Source: Actinomadura madurae (GTDB lineage Bacteria > Actinomycetota > Actinomycetes > Streptosporangiales > Streptosporangiaceae). Taken from it: DNA of 64,000 bases. The translations under genes were made by a program, and so were the position numbers. The notes below the pieces were generated by a model that saw nothing but the letters and a program-made list of their open reading frames with translations, was not told where the DNA came from and did not search any database. The DNA lies in NCBI RefSeq assembly GCF_900115095.1, contig NZ_FOVH01000001.1:806001-870000 (forward strand), in the 5' to 3' direction. This document shows, piece by piece, positions 1 to 9,681 of this stretch (its first letter is position 1; each line of letters starts with the position of its first letter).

Positions 1-1
1 G

Positions 2-1213
2 ACGTCGCCGGGCTGGCGGCCGGACGTGCCGCTGCTCGCCGCGGCCGCCGAGGCGGGCGTCGAGATCATCGGCGAGGTGGAGCTGGCGTGGCGGCTGCGT
101 CCCGAGGGCGCCGCGCCGTGGCTGGCCGTCACCGGCACCGACGGCAAGACCACCGCCGTCCGGATGCTGGCGTGCATGCTCACCGCCGCCGGCCACCGGG
201 CGCTCGCCGTGGGCAACGTCGGCACGCCCATCGTGGAGGCCGTGGGCGAGGACCACGACGTGCTCGCGGTGGAGCTGTCGAGCTACCAGCTGCACTGGTC
301 GGACTCGCTCGCCCCGCGGGCGGCGGCGGTGCTGAACATCGCGCCCGACCATCTCGACTGGCACGGCTCCATGGACGCCTACGTCGCGGCCAAGGCCAAG
401 ATCTTCGCACCGGGCTGCGTGGCGGTGTACAACGCCGACGACGCCACGTCCGCCGCGCTCGCCGAGCGCGCGGGGGGCGTGCGCGGCCGGGCCGGGTTCA
501 CCCTGGAGGTGCCGCGTCCCGGCGAGCTGGGCGTCGTCGAGGAGCTGCTCGTCGACCGGGCCTTCACCGGCGACCCCGCGCGGGAGGCCGCGGAGCTGGC
601 CGCGCTCGCCGACGTCCGCCCGTTCGCGCCGCACAACGTCGCCAACGCGCTCGCCGCCGCCGCGCTGGCCCGCGCGTTCGGGGTGCCGCCCGAGGCCGTC
701 CGCGCGGGCCTGCGGGCGTTCGTCCCCGACCCGCACCGCATCCAGCACGTCGCCGACGTCGCCGGCGTCGCCTACGTCAACGACTCCAAGGCCACCCAGC
801 CGCACGCCGCCGCCGCGTCCCTCGCCGCCTACGAGCCGGTCGTGTGGATCGCCGGCGGCCTCCTCAAGGGGCTGGACGTCGACGACCTGGTGCGCTCGTG
901 CGCCGGGCGGCTGCGCGGCGTGGTGCTGATGGGACGCGACCGGCACCGGATCGCCGAGGCACTCGCGCGACACGCGCCGGATGTCCCCGTGGTGGACGTC
1001 CCCGACACCGACACTGGGGCCATGGACCGCGTCGTCACCGAAGCCTCCGGCCTCGCCCGCCCCGGGGACACCGTGCTGCTCGCCCCCGTCGGGGCGTCCT
1101 TCGACATGTTCGCCAACTACCCGGCCCGCGGGGACGCCTTCATCGCCTCCGTCGAGCGCCTGGCCGAGGGCGCCCGCCCCGGCCGCGGGGACGACTCCCG
1201 GAACCCCCGGTAA
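2..1213 (+). CDS. murD: UDP-N-acetylmuramoylalanine--D-glutamate ligase, 5'-truncated by window edge
   Basis: MurD adds D-glutamate to UDP-MurNAc-L-Ala in the cytoplasm, the second amino-acid step of peptidoglycan precursor synthesis. The frame is open from base 2 and continues upstream; roughly the first 60-80 codons (Rossmann-like domain) are outside the window. The ATP-binding P-loop TGTDGKTT lies about 45 codons in, a Mur-ligase GTxGKTT motif with Asp where Asn or His is usual. The central-domain ELSSYQL and NIAPDHLDWHG motifs and the C-terminal NDSKATQPHA segment identify MurD rather than MurC/E/F. ftsW starts 1 nt after its stop, so the genes are probably co-transcribed within the dcw cluster. 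Confidence 0.95.
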   Translation, partial: TSPGWRPDVPLLAAAAEAGVEIIGEVELAWRLRPEGAAPWLAVTGTDGKTTAVRMLACMLTAAGHRALAVGNVGTPIVEAVGEDHDVLAVELSSYQLHWSDSLAPRAAAVLNIAPDHLDWHGSMDAYVAAKAKIFAPGCVAVYNADDATSAALAERAGGVRGRAGFTLEVPRPGELGVVEELLVDRAFTGDPAREAAELAALADVRPFAPHNVANALAAAALARAFGVPPEAVRAGLRAFVPDPHRIQHVADVAGVAYVNDSKATQPHAAAASLAAYEPVVWIAGGLLKGLDVDDLVRSCAGRLRGVVLMGRDRHRIAEALARHAPDVPVVDVPDTDTGAMDRVVTEASGLARPGDTVLLAPVGASFDMFANYPARGDAFIASVERLAEGARPGRGDDSRNPR

Positions 1214-1214
1214 C

Positions 1215-2468
1215 GTGACCGCCGCGGCGGAGGAGGAGGGCGCGCGGCGCCCGGGGCCGCGCGAGCAGTTGGTCGCCGCCGTCGGGCTGCTCGACCGTCC
1301 CCTCACCTCCTACTACCTGGTGCTCGGCTGCTCGGTGATGCTGCTCGCGCTCGGCCTGACGATGGTGCTGTCGGCGTCCAGCGTGAAGCAGCTCCAGGCG
1401 ACGGGCTCGGCGTACACGCTGTTCCAGAAGCAGGCCATGTGGGTGGCGATCGGGCTGCCCGGCATGTGGGTGGCGTCCCGGCTGCCGGTCAAGACGTTCC
1501 GCGCGCTCGGCTACCCGCTGCTGCTGCTGTCGGTCGTCGCGCTGGCGCTGGTGCTGGTGCCCGGCCTCGGCCGCAGCGCGGGCGGCGCCACCCGCTGGGT
1601 CGACCTCGGCCCGGTGCAGATCCAGCCGTCCGAGCTGGCCAAGCTCGCCCTGGTGCTGTGGGGCGCCGACCTGCTGGCCCGCAAGGACCGGCTCGGCCAG
1701 CTCACCGAGTGGCGGCCGCTGCTGGTCCCGCTGATGCCGGGGGCGGGCGTGCTCGTCCTGCTGGTCATGCTGGGCAGCGACCTCGGCACCACGCTGGTCC
1801 TGCTCACGATCTTCCTGGCGCTGCTGTGGGTGGTCGGCGCGCCCGGACGGCTGTTCGTCGGCATCGCCGGCCTGGTGTGCCTGCTCGTGTCGATCCTCAT
1901 CGTCGTCGAGCCGTACCGGATGCAGCGGCTCACCGGGTTCCTCGACCCGTCCGGCAACCAGCTCACCACCAACTACCAGGGCACGCAGGGGCTGTACGCG
2001 GTCGCCTCCGGCGGGCTGTTCGGCACGGGCCTCGGCGAGGGACGCGCCAAGTGGGACTACCTCCCGCACGCCGAGACCGACTTCATCTTCGCGATCGTGG
2101 GGGAGGAGTTCGGGCTCGTCGGCACCCTCGTCGTCCTCGCCCTCGTCGGGATGCTCGCCTACGCGGGACTGCGCATCGCCCGGCGGGTGAAGGACCCGTT
2201 CACCCGGCTCGCCGCCGCGGGCGCCACCGCGTGGCTGGTGGTGCAGGCGATCGTGAACATCGGCGCCGTCATCGGCGTCCTGCCCATCACCGGGATCCCC
2301 CTCCCGCTGGTCTCCTACGGCGGCTCGGCGCTCATCCCGACCCTGTTCGCGCTCGGGATGCTGCTCGCCTTCGCCAAGCGGGAGCCCGGCGCGCGGCAGG
2401 CACTCTCCGCACGGGGTCCCGGACCGGTCGTGAGGGCTCTAAGCTGGCTGGGTCTGGCACGGCGTTAG
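1215..2468 (+). CDS. ftsW: Cell-division SEDS glycosyltransferase FtsW
   Basis: A polytopic membrane protein of 417 aa, one of the SEDS peptidoglycan polymerases that work with a class B PBP at the division septum. Around nine to ten hydrophobic segments are visible. Family hallmarks include IQPSELAKLALVLW near residue 135, the MLGSDLGTTLV segment, and the C-terminal GIPLPLVSYGGSA. The GTG at 1215, one base after the murD stop, gives a normal-length N-terminus; the frame is open further upstream, but that part lies inside murD. FtsW and RodA are hard to separate by sequence, but the place between murD and murG supports FtsW. Confidence 0.93.
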   Translation: MTAAAEEEGARRPGPREQLVAAVGLLDRPLTSYYLVLGCSVMLLALGLTMVLSASSVKQLQATGSAYTLFQKQAMWVAIGLPGMWVASRLPVKTFRALGYPLLLLSVVALALVLVPGLGRSAGGATRWVDLGPVQIQPSELAKLALVLWGADLLARKDRLGQLTEWRPLLVPLMPGAGVLVLLVMLGSDLGTTLVLLTIFLALLWVVGAPGRLFVGIAGLVCLLVSILIVVEPYRMQRLTGFLDPSGNQLTTNYQGTQGLYAVASGGLFGTGLGEGRAKWDYLPHAETDFIFAIVGEEFGLVGTLVVLALVGMLAYAGLRIARRVKDPFTRLAAAGATAWLVVQAIVNIGAVIGVLPITGIPLPLVSYGGSALIPTLFALGMLLAFAKREPGARQALSARGPGPVVRALSWLGLARR

Positions 2469-2505
2469 ATCCCCCATCGAACACGCTGAGGAGTTGTCAA
2501 GGAGC

Positions 2506-3600
2506 ATGAGGGTTGTCCTGGCCGGCGGCGGCACCGCCGGACACATCGAGCCCGCCCTGGCGCTCGCCGACGCGCTGCGCCGCAACGACCCCAACACCGG
2601 GATCGTCTGCCTCGGGACCGAGCGGGGGCTGGAGACCCGGCTCGTCCCGCAGCGGGGCTACGAGCTCGCCCTGATCCCGCCGGTGCCGCTGCCGCGCACG
2701 CTGACCCCGCAGCTGCTGTCGGTGCCCGGCCGCCTGCGCGGGGCGATCAACGCGGCCGCGTCCGTCCTCGACCAGGCGCAGGCCGACATCCTGGTCGGGT
2801 TCGGCGGCTACGTCGCCACTCCCGGCTACCTCGCCGCGCGCAAGCGCAAGGTGCCGATCATCGTGCACGAGGCCAACCCGAAGCCGGGCCTGGCCAACAA
2901 GCTCGGCGCCCGCTTCACCGAGCACGTCGCGGTGTCGCACGCCGACTCGCCGCTGCCGAACGCCACGTTCGTCGGGATCCCGCTGCGCCGCGAGATCGCG
3001 GCGCTGGACCGCCTCGCGATGGGCGACAAGGCCCGCTCCTACTTCGGCCTGCTCCCCGACCTGCCCACGCTGCTGATCTTCGGCGGCTCGCAGGGCGCCC
3101 GCTCCCTGAACCAGGCCGCGGTCGCCTCCGCGCCGTACTTCCGGCAGGCGGGCATCCAGGTGCTGCACATCGTCGGGCCGAAGAACACCGAGGAGCCCGA
3201 GCCCGCGTCCGGCGGCCCGCAGTACGTCACGATCCCGTACTGCGACCGGATGGACCTCGCCTACGCCGCCGCCGACATGGCGATGTGCCGGGCGGGCGCG
3301 ATGACGTGCGCCGAGCTGGCGGCGGTCGCGCTGCCCGCGGTGTACGTCCCGCTCCCGATCGGCAACGGCGAGCAGCGGCTGAACGCCGAGCCGATCGTCG
3401 CGGCGGGCGGCGGCATGCTGGTCGACAACGCCGAGCTGTCGCCCGACTGGATCGCCCGGAACCTGCTGCCGGTGCTGGCCGACCCGGCCCGCGTCGCGCA
3501 CATGTCCGAGGCCGCCGGCCGGATGGGCCGCCGCGACGCCGACGTGGCGCTCGCCCGGATGGTCCACGAGGTGGTCCGCTCCGCGGGCGCCGCCCGATGA
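2506..3600 (+). CDS. murG: UDP-GlcNAc:lipid I N-acetylglucosaminyltransferase MurG
   Basis: MurG transfers GlcNAc from UDP-GlcNAc to lipid I, making lipid II on the inner face of the membrane. The product is 364 aa, normal for the family. The N-terminal glycine loop GGGTAGHIEPALALADALR, a second loop IFGGSQGARSLNQA and the donor-site region MTCAELAAVALPAVYVPLP with a following QRLNAEP are all present. I prefer ATG 2506, giving MRVVLAGGG as in homologs, over the in-frame TTG at 2494. Purine-rich stretches GAGGAG (2488-2493) and AAGGAG (2499-2504) precede it, the first at better spacing. Its stop overlaps the murC start (ATGA). Confidence 0.95.
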   Translation: MRVVLAGGGTAGHIEPALALADALRRNDPNTGIVCLGTERGLETRLVPQRGYELALIPPVPLPRTLTPQLLSVPGRLRGAINAAASVLDQAQADILVGFGGYVATPGYLAARKRKVPIIVHEANPKPGLANKLGARFTEHVAVSHADSPLPNATFVGIPLRREIAALDRLAMGDKARSYFGLLPDLPTLLIFGGSQGARSLNQAAVASAPYFRQAGIQVLHIVGPKNTEEPEPASGGPQYVTIPYCDRMDLAYAAADMAMCRAGAMTCAELAAVALPAVYVPLPIGNGEQRLNAEPIVAAGGGMLVDNAELSPDWIARNLLPVLADPARVAHMSEAAGRMGRRDADVALARMVHEVVRSAGAAR

Positions 3601-5018
3601 GCCTGATCGGCCCGGGGGAGGTGGTGCCGGCCGGCGAGCTCGGCCGGGTCCACTTCATCGCGATCGGGGGCGCCGGGATGTCCGGCGTCGCCCGCATCAT
3701 GCTGCGCCGCGGCATCGGCGTGTCCGGCAGCGACGCCCGCGACTCCGAGCTGCTCGGCCAGCTCGGCGACCTCGGCGCCAAGGTCTTCGTCGGGCACGAC
3801 GCCGCGCACGTCGGCGACGCCGACACGGTGGTGGTGTCCACGGCGATCCGGGAGAACAACCCCGAGCTGGTCGCCGCCCGCGAGCGGGGCCTGCGCGTCC
3901 TGCACCGCTCCGAGGCGCTGGCCTCGCTGATGGCGGGCCGCCGCGCGGTGGCCGTCGCCGGCACGCACGGCAAGACCACCACGACGTCGATGCTCACGGT
4001 GGCGCTCCAGCACGTCGGCGCCGACCCGTCCTACTGCATCGGCGGGCAGCTCGTCACCACGGGCCTCGGCGCCGACGAGGGGTCCGGGGACGTGTTCGTC
4101 GCGGAGGCCGACGAGAGCGACGGCTCGTTCCTCATGTACATCCCGCACGTCGCGGTGGTCACCAACGTCGAGGCCGATCACCTCGACAACTACGGCGGCT
4201 TCGAGATGGTGCGGGAGAACTTCGCGCGGTTCGTCGACCGGGTCGAGCCGGGCGGGACGCTCGTCGCCGGCGCCGACGACCCGGTCGCGATGGAGCTGGC
4301 CGGCCGGGCGCGGGCGCGCGGGCTGACCGTGCTGACCTACGGCGAGGCCGAGGGCGCCGACCTGCGGGTGACCGGGTTCACCCCGCGCGGCCTCGGCTCC
4401 CGGTTCGAGATCGAGGGCGCAGGCGAGGTGGCGCTGGCCGTCCCCGGCCGGCACAACGCGCTGAACGCCGCCGCCGTCGTCGCGGTCGCGCGGTCCCTCG
4501 GCGTGGACGAGGCGTCCGTGCGGGAGGGCCTCGCCGGGTTCGGCGGCGCGATGCGGCGGCTGGAGCGCAAGGGCGAGGCGGGCGGCGTCGAGGTGTTCGA
4601 CAGCTACGCCCACCACCCGACCGAGCTGATCGCCGACCTGGAGGCCACCCGCGGCTACCTGGGGGAGAAGGGCGCGCAGTCCGGCGTGCGGGGCCGGATC
4701 GTCGCGGTGTTCCAGCCGCACCTGTACAGCCGCACCCGGTTCTTCGCCGCCGAGTTCGGCGCGGCGCTCGGTCTCGCCGACACCGCGGTCGTCCTCGACG
4801 TCTACGGCGCCCGCGAGGATCCCGAGCCCGGCGTGACGGGCGCGCTGGTCGCGGACGCCGTCCCGGCCGGCACCGAGGCCGTCTACGTGCCCGTCCGGGA
4901 CGAGGTGCCCGGCACCGCCGCGGCGCTCGCCCGCCCCGGCGACATCGTCATCACCCTCGGCGCCGGCGACGTGACGCAGCTCGGCCCGCTCGTGCTGGAG
5001 CGGCTCGCGGGCGCGTGA
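3597..5018 (+). CDS. murC: UDP-N-acetylmuramate--L-alanine ligase
   Basis: MurC attaches the first amino acid, L-Ala, to UDP-MurNAc using ATP. The 473-aa product has the N-terminal nucleotide-fold motif FIAIGGAGMSGVA (about residues 20-32), the P-loop AGTHGKTTTT (121-130) with the His typical of MurC, the central EADESDGSFL block and the C-terminal SYAHHPTE motif. The ATG overlaps the murG stop by 4 nt (ATGA), implying translational coupling. MurC lies after MurG, as in other actinobacterial dcw clusters. Confidence 0.95.
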   Translation: MSLIGPGEVVPAGELGRVHFIAIGGAGMSGVARIMLRRGIGVSGSDARDSELLGQLGDLGAKVFVGHDAAHVGDADTVVVSTAIRENNPELVAARERGLRVLHRSEALASLMAGRRAVAVAGTHGKTTTTSMLTVALQHVGADPSYCIGGQLVTTGLGADEGSGDVFVAEADESDGSFLMYIPHVAVVTNVEADHLDNYGGFEMVRENFARFVDRVEPGGTLVAGADDPVAMELAGRARARGLTVLTYGEAEGADLRVTGFTPRGLGSRFEIEGAGEVALAVPGRHNALNAAAVVAVARSLGVDEASVREGLAGFGGAMRRLERKGEAGGVEVFDSYAHHPTELIADLEATRGYLGEKGAQSGVRGRIVAVFQPHLYSRTRFFAAEFGAALGLADTAVVLDVYGAREDPEPGVTGALVADAVPAGTEAVYVPVRDEVPGTAAALARPGDIVITLGAGDVTQLGPLVLERLAGA

Positions 5019-5079
5019 GTGACACGCCGCCGCCCGCGGGGTCGGCGGCGGACGGGGGGATCGCTGCCAAGCTTGGACC

Positions 5080-5829
5080 ATGACCGAGGTGCGGGCGGAC
5101 CGGCGGGAGGCGCCGGGCGAGGACGCCGCGGCGCCCGCCGCGCGCGGCCGCCCGAGCCGGTGGAAGGTCGTCTTCGTCACCCTGCTGGTGGTCGGCGCGC
5201 TCGGCGCGGTGTCCTGGGTGCTGCTCGGGTCCCGGCTGCTGGTGGTCCGGCACGTCGAGGTGACCGGCACCCAGCTGGCGCCCCGCGACCGCGTGGTCGC
5301 CGCCGCCGGGATCGATCTCGGGACGCCGATGGCGCGGCTCGCGGCGGGCACCGTCCAGGCCCGGGTGGAGCGGCTGCGCGAGGTCGAGTCGGCGAAGATC
5401 GAGCGGCACTGGCCGGGGACGGTGCGCATCGTCGTCCGGGAACGGGTGCCGGTGGCGGTCTTCGAGCGCCGCGGGCGGTTCCAGCTGCTCGACGAGCACG
5501 GCGTCACCGTCGCCGACGGCGCGACCCGTCCGTCCGGGCTTCCCGCGCTGACGGTCGCCTCGCCCGGACCGTCCGACCGGGCGACCCTCGCGGCGCTCGG
5601 CGTGCTGTCCGACCTGCCGGAACGGCTCGCCGCGAAGGTCGCCGAGGTCGAGGCGACCGGCCCGGAGGCCGTCACCCTGCACATGGACGGCGGCCAGACG
5701 GTGGTGTGGGGCGCGGCGGAGCGGGCACGGGAGAAGATCCGGTTGCTGGACGCCCTGCGGCGCACGGCGGCCGGGCGGGCCGTGCGGACCGTCGACATCA
5801 GCTCGCCCGAGGTGCTGAAGACCAAATGA
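5080..5829 (+). CDS. ftsQ: Cell-division protein FtsQ (POTRA domain)
   Basis: FtsQ is a bitopic division protein that bridges early and late septal proteins through its extracytoplasmic POTRA domain. The 249-aa product has a charged, Pro/Ala-rich cytoplasmic N-terminus (residues 1-26), one transmembrane helix (about 27-48), then a POTRA domain starting LLVVRHVEVTGTQLAPRDRV, followed by the FtsQ C-terminal domain containing VRIVVRERVPVAVFE. It sits 61 nt after murC and directly upstream of ftsZ, its usual actinobacterial position. A typical ribosome-binding site is not obvious before the ATG. Confidence 0.9.
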   Translation: MTEVRADRREAPGEDAAAPAARGRPSRWKVVFVTLLVVGALGAVSWVLLGSRLLVVRHVEVTGTQLAPRDRVVAAAGIDLGTPMARLAAGTVQARVERLREVESAKIERHWPGTVRIVVRERVPVAVFERRGRFQLLDEHGVTVADGATRPSGLPALTVASPGPSDRATLAALGVLSDLPERLAAKVAEVEATGPEAVTLHMDGGQTVVWGAAERAREKIRLLDALRRTAAGRAVRTVDISSPEVLKTK

Positions 5830-6089
5830 ACCACCGCCGAGGAACCGGGCAACCTGGGCGAACCCGTGCCGGCCGCGACACGCCGGTGGAGTTCGGGGGA
5901 GGTTAGTTGACCCTGGCGGTAAGGCCGCCCTACTGTCCGTATCAGTCCTCAGGTTGACATAAGTGTAAGCCTCAAGTTGAGGGTGAGGGTTCACCCCGCA
6001 CCCCACATGCTCACAGGTCGGGAAACACCGCGACGGCACGGTCGGCAGACCGGGCAGGGCGGTCGGAGAGAGCGGAAAGGCCCCTCGTC
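5830..6089 (+). promoter_or_regulatory. ftsQ-ftsZ intergenic region with probable ftsZ promoter and small inverted repeat
   Basis: This 260-bp gap is where actinomycetes usually place ftsZ-specific promoters. A TTGACA hexamer (5954-5959) matches a -35 element, though no good -10 lies at standard spacing. Overlapping the expected -10 zone is the inverted repeat CCTCAA-G-TTGAGG (5970-5982), followed by a GGGTGAGGGTT run. The stretch is locally poorer in GC than the flanking genes. The role as promoter or operator is inferred. Confidence 0.55.
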
Positions 6090-7568
6090 GTGGCAGCACC
6101 GCAGAATTACCTCGCGGTCATCAAGGTCGTCGGCATCGGCGGCGGCGGCGTCAACGCCGTCAACAGGATGATCGAAGAGGGACTCAAGGGCGTCGAGTTC
6201 ATCGCGATCAACACGGACGCCCAGGCGCTGCTGATGAGTGACGCCGACGTGAAACTGGACGTGGGCCGCGAGCTCACGCGCGGCCTCGGCGCCGGGGCCA
6301 ACCCGGACGTGGGCCGCAAGGCCGCCGAGGACCACCGGGAGGAGATCGAGGAGGTCCTCAAGGGCGCCGACATGGTGTTCGTCACCGCCGGGGAGGGCGG
6401 CGGCACCGGCACCGGCGGCGCGCCCGTGGTCGCCAACATCGCCCGCTCGCTCGGCGCGCTCACCATCGGCGTCGTGACCCGGCCGTTCAGCTTCGAGGGC
6501 AAGCGCCGCGCCATGCAGGCCGAGGCCGGCATCGAGACGCTGCGCGACGAGGTCGACACCCTCATCGTGATCCCCAACGACCGGCTGCTGTCGATCTCCG
6601 ACCGGCAGGTCAGCGTGCTGGACGCCTTCAAGGCGGCCGACCAGGTGCTGCTGTCCGGTGTCCAGGGCATCACCGACCTCATCACCACCCCCGGCCTGAT
6701 CAACCTGGACTTCGCCGACGTCAAGTCCGTCATGTCGGGCGCCGGTTCGGCGCTGATGGGCATCGGCTCGGCGCGCGGCGACGACCGCTCGGTGGCCGCG
6801 GCCGAGATGGCGATCTCCAGCCCGCTGCTGGAGGCCAGCATCGACGGCGCGCACGGCGTGCTGCTGTCCATCTCCGGCGGCTCCGACCTCGGCCTCTTCG
6901 AGATCAACGAGGCCGCGCAGCTGGTCTCGAACGCGGCCGCACCGGACGCCAACATCATCTTCGGCGCGGTCATCGACGACGCGCTCGGTGACGAGGTCCG
7001 GGTCACGGTGATCGCGGCGGGTTTTGACGAGGGGCGCCCTTCCAAACCGGCTCCGGAGCCGGAGAGCAAGCGGCTGCCCCCGCCCCCGCGTCCGGTCCCG
7101 CCGCCCGCCTCGGCCGCGCCGGCCAACCCGATCCCCAGCCGGGTCGGGCGGGCCGAGCCCGCCGGGCAGCAGGCGTCCGCCCAGCAGGGCACGCAGCCGT
7201 CGGTGGCGCAGGCCGCCGCCGCGCCGGCCGCGTCCGCCCAGTCCGCGCCGGCGCAGCGGCCCGAGAACGACCGGGCGCAGGCGTCCGGCCAGGGCCAGGA
7301 CGCCCGGCCGGCCGGGCGCGGCGAGCAGCAGTCCCCGCCGGAGAACGCGCCGTCCGGGCAGCCGGGCCCGCCCGGCGACCGGGAGGCGGGCCCGCCCGGC
7401 GAGTCCGGCGGCTCCCGCGCCCCCGCGCCCCGCCCGTCCTCCGAGCAGCCCTCGTCCCGCGTGCACGCGGGCGAGAACGACGGCGGCCCCGCCTCCTCCG
7501 GGCAGCGCCGCCGTCCCGTGGTGTTCGACGAGGACGACGACCTCGACGTCCCCGACTTCCTGAAGTGA
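6090..7568 (+). CDS. ftsZ: Cell-division GTPase FtsZ with extended disordered linker
   Basis: FtsZ is the tubulin-like GTPase that polymerises into the Z-ring. The GTG start at 6090 has GAAAGG (6075-6080) 9 nt upstream. The globular part (about residues 1-311) shows [13 protein letters not shown] near residue 15, the tubulin signature [10 protein letters not shown] at 103-112 and the T7-loop [11 protein letters not shown]. From about residue 312 to 480 the chain is a Pro/Ala/Gln/Ser-rich low-complexity linker. It ends in the conserved C-terminal peptide [11 protein letters not shown], which binds partners such as SepF. At 492 aa it is about 90-110 residues longer than common actinobacterial FtsZ, all in the linker. 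It overlaps pgeF by 4 nt. Confidence 0.97.
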   Translation: MAAPQNYLAVIKVVGIGGGGVNAVNRMIEEGLKGVEFIAINTDAQALLMSDADVKLDVGRELTRGLGAGANPDVGRKAAEDHREEIEEVLKGADMVFVTAGEGGGTGTGGAPVVANIARSLGALTIGVVTRPFSFEGKRRAMQAEAGIETLRDEVDTLIVIPNDRLLSISDRQVSVLDAFKAADQVLLSGVQGITDLITTPGLINLDFADVKSVMSGAGSALMGIGSARGDDRSVAAAEMAISSPLLEASIDGAHGVLLSISGGSDLGLFEINEAAQLVSNAAAPDANIIFGAVIDDALGDEVRVTVIAAGFDEGRPSKPAPEPESKRLPPPPRPVPPPASAAPANPIPSRVGRAEPAGQQASAQQGTQPSVAQAAAAPAASAQSAPAQRPENDRAQASGQGQDARPAGRGEQQSPPENAPSGQPGPPGDREAGPPGESGGSRAPAPRPSSEQPSSRVHAGENDGGPASSGQRRRPVVFDEDDDLDVPDFLK

Positions 7569-8293
7569 TCACCACCGTCGCCCTGGGCGGCGGCGTCGGC
7601 GCCGGCTTCACCGCCCGCGCCGGCGGCGTGAGCGGGCCCCCCTACGACTCCCTGAACCTCGGCGGCGCGGTCGGCGACGACCCGGCCGCCGTCTCGGCCA
7701 ACCGGCGCCGCGCCGCCGCCGCGCTCGGCGCCGACCCCGAGCGCACCGTGTTCATGCGGCAGGTGCACGGCGCGGACGTCGCGCACGCCACCTCCCCCGA
7801 CATTCCCGGCGAGGCCGACGCGGTCGTCACGACCGTGCCCGGCCTCGCGCTCGCCGTCCTCGTCGCCGACTGCGCGCCCGTGCTGCTGGCCGACCCCGTC
7901 GCCCGGGTCGTCGGCGCCGCGCACTCCGGCCGCCCCGGCACGGCCGCCGGCGTCGTCCCGGCCCTGGTGAAGGCGATGCGCGAGCGGGGCGCCGAGCCCG
8001 CGCGGATGACCGCCGCCATCGGGCCCGCCGCGTGCGGCCGCTGCTACGAGGTGCCCGCCGCGATGCGGGACGAGGTCGCCGCCGCCGTGCCCGCCGCGTA
8101 CGCCACCACCGCCAAGGGCACCCCCGGCCTCGACATCCGCGCCGGCGTCGCCGAGCAGCTCGCGGCGGCCGGGGTGGGCCGCGTGGAGACCGACCCGCGC
8201 TGCACGATCGAGGACCCGGGGCTGTTCTCCTACCGCCGCGAGGGCCGCACCGGGCGCTTCGCCGGATATGTCTGGCTGAAGGGCGACGGGTGA
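7565..8293 (+). CDS. pgeF: Peptidoglycan editing factor PgeF (YfiH / laccase-domain family)
   Basis: The 242-aa product belongs to the YfiH/YlmD family (old name: multicopper polyphenol oxidase). E. coli PgeF removes misincorporated L-Ser from the peptidoglycan precursor, and related enzymes act on purine nucleosides; which activity applies here is inferred. The family metal-ligand residues are visible: His in RQVHGADV, Cys in VADCAPVLL and His in AAHSGRPG. The last is a variant of the more usual AHAGWRG. The GTG start overlaps the ftsZ stop (GTGA), and the stop overlaps the yggS start in the same way. Confidence 0.88.
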   Translation: MITTVALGGGVGAGFTARAGGVSGPPYDSLNLGGAVGDDPAAVSANRRRAAAALGADPERTVFMRQVHGADVAHATSPDIPGEADAVVTTVPGLALAVLVADCAPVLLADPVARVVGAAHSGRPGTAAGVVPALVKAMRERGAEPARMTAAIGPAACGRCYEVPAAMRDEVAAAVPAAYATTAKGTPGLDIRAGVAEQLAAAGVGRVETDPRCTIEDPGLFSYRREGRTGRFAGYVWLKGDG

Positions 8294-9018
8294 GCGGCGC
8301 GGAACCCGGCTCCGGGCGCCGCCGCGCCGAGATCGCCGAGGGCATCGCCGCGGTCCGCGAGCGCATCGCCGCCGCGTGCGCCGCCGCCGGGCGCGACGAG
8401 CGCGAGATCACGCTGATCGCGGTGACCAAGACCTTCCCCGCGTCCGATGTGCGGCTGCTGGCCGGACTCGGCCTCACCGAGGTCGGCGAGAACCGCGACC
8501 AGGAGGCCCGCCCCAAGGCCGCCGAATGCGCCGACCTCCCCCTCACCTGGCACTTCGTCGGGCGGCTGCAGACCAACAAGGCCCGTGCCGTGGCGGGCTA
8601 CGCCGACGTCGTGCACTCGGTCGACCGGTCCCGGCTGGTCCGGGCGCTGTCGGACGCGGCCGTCCGCGCGGGCCGCACGCTGCGCTGCCTCGTCCAGGTG
8701 TCGCTGGACGAGCCCGCGGAGGAGCAGGGGCGCGGCGGGGTCGCCCCGGCCGGCGCCCCGGGACTGGCGGACGAGATCGCCGGGGCACCCGGCCTGGAGC
8801 TCGGCGGCGTGATGGCCGTCGCGCCGCTCGGCGCCGACCCGCTGCCCGCCTTCACCCGGCTCGCCGGGACGGCGGCGGAGATCAGGCGGAACCATCCGGG
8901 CGCCCGGATCGTCAGTGCGGGTATGAGCGGCGATCTGGAGCAGGCGATCGCGTGCGGCGCGACACACCTGCGGGTCGGTACGGCGTTGCTCGGCGGCCGA
9001 CGGGCAATCGTCAGGTAA
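8290..9018 (+). CDS. YggS-family pyridoxal-phosphate homeostasis protein
   Basis: A cytoplasmic PLP-binding protein of the YggS/PROSC/YBL036C family, which buffers PLP levels and affects amino-acid metabolism; no enzyme reaction is established. The 242-aa product is a single TIM-barrel domain like that of alanine racemase. The PLP lysine is K47 in IAVTKTFP. Other signatures are VGENRDQEA, WHFVGRLQTNKAR and the C-terminal SAGMSGDLEQAI phosphate-binding segment. GTG 8290 overlaps the pgeF stop. It lies between ftsZ and sepF, as in nearly all actinobacteria. Confidence 0.92.
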   Translation: MSGAEPGSGRRRAEIAEGIAAVRERIAAACAAAGRDEREITLIAVTKTFPASDVRLLAGLGLTEVGENRDQEARPKAAECADLPLTWHFVGRLQTNKARAVAGYADVVHSVDRSRLVRALSDAAVRAGRTLRCLVQVSLDEPAEEQGRGGVAPAGAPGLADEIAGAPGLELGGVMAVAPLGADPLPAFTRLAGTAAEIRRNHPGARIVSAGMSGDLEQAIACGATHLRVGTALLGGRRAIVR

Positions 9019-9123
9019 TGTCCCCCCAGTGGTACCTGCCCGAACGTGGGTCGCCACGACGGATCAGTCCATCGGCGGGGCCGGACGCGCCCGGTACCGC
9101 CACCACAGGACTCGGAGGGGCGT

Positions 9124-9660
9124 ATGGCCAGCGCGATGCGCAAGATGGCGGTCTACCTCGGCCTTGTGGAGGACGACCGCTACGACGACAAGTACGGCGA
9201 GTACGACGAGTACGAGGTCTACGACGAGGAGACCGACACCGGGCAGAGCCGCCGTCGCGATGACGAATCCGGCGGTCAGCTTACCCGAGCCGACGAGGCC
9301 TCGGACCGGGATCGCGACCATCACTCCACGTCCACGATCGAGCGACGCTCCGTGGCGCTCTACGAGAGCGGTACCACCGACCTCGCTCGTATCACTACGC
9401 TGCATCCGAGGACCTACAACGAGGCGAGGACGATCGGGGAGCACTTCCGGGAGGGAACACCCGTGATCATGAACCTGACCGAGATGGTCGACAGCGACGC
9501 CAAGCGTCTCGTCGACTTCGCGGCTGGTCTCGTGTTCGGCCTCCATGGGAGCATCGAGCGTGTTACGAACAAGGTGTTCCTGCTGTCGCCCGTCAACGTG
9601 GAGGTGACGGCGGAGGACAAGGCCCGGATGGCAGAACGAGGGTTCTTCAACCAAAGCTGA
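9124..9660 (+). CDS. sepF: Cell-division protein SepF
   Basis: SepF anchors FtsZ to the membrane and is essential for division in actinobacteria that lack FtsA. The 178-aa protein starts with a short amphipathic segment ([17 protein letters not shown]), the presumed membrane anchor. An acidic Asp/Tyr-rich stretch (about residues 17-45) and a charged linker follow. The conserved SepF core begins near [19 protein letters not shown] and contains PVIMNLTEM, then [12 protein letters not shown] 9124 follows GGAGGGG (9114-9120). Its expected partner, the FtsZ C-terminal peptide, is encoded 1.5 kb upstream. Confidence 0.95.
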   Translation: MASAMRKMAVYLGLVEDDRYDDKYGEYDEYEVYDEETDTGQSRRRDDESGGQLTRADEASDRDRDHHSTSTIERRSVALYESGTTDLARITTLHPRTYNEARTIGEHFREGTPVIMNLTEMVDSDAKRLVDFAAGLVFGLHGSIERVTNKVFLLSPVNVEVTAEDKARMAERGFFNQS

Positions 9661-9681
9661 GACGCACATGCGAGAGTATCC

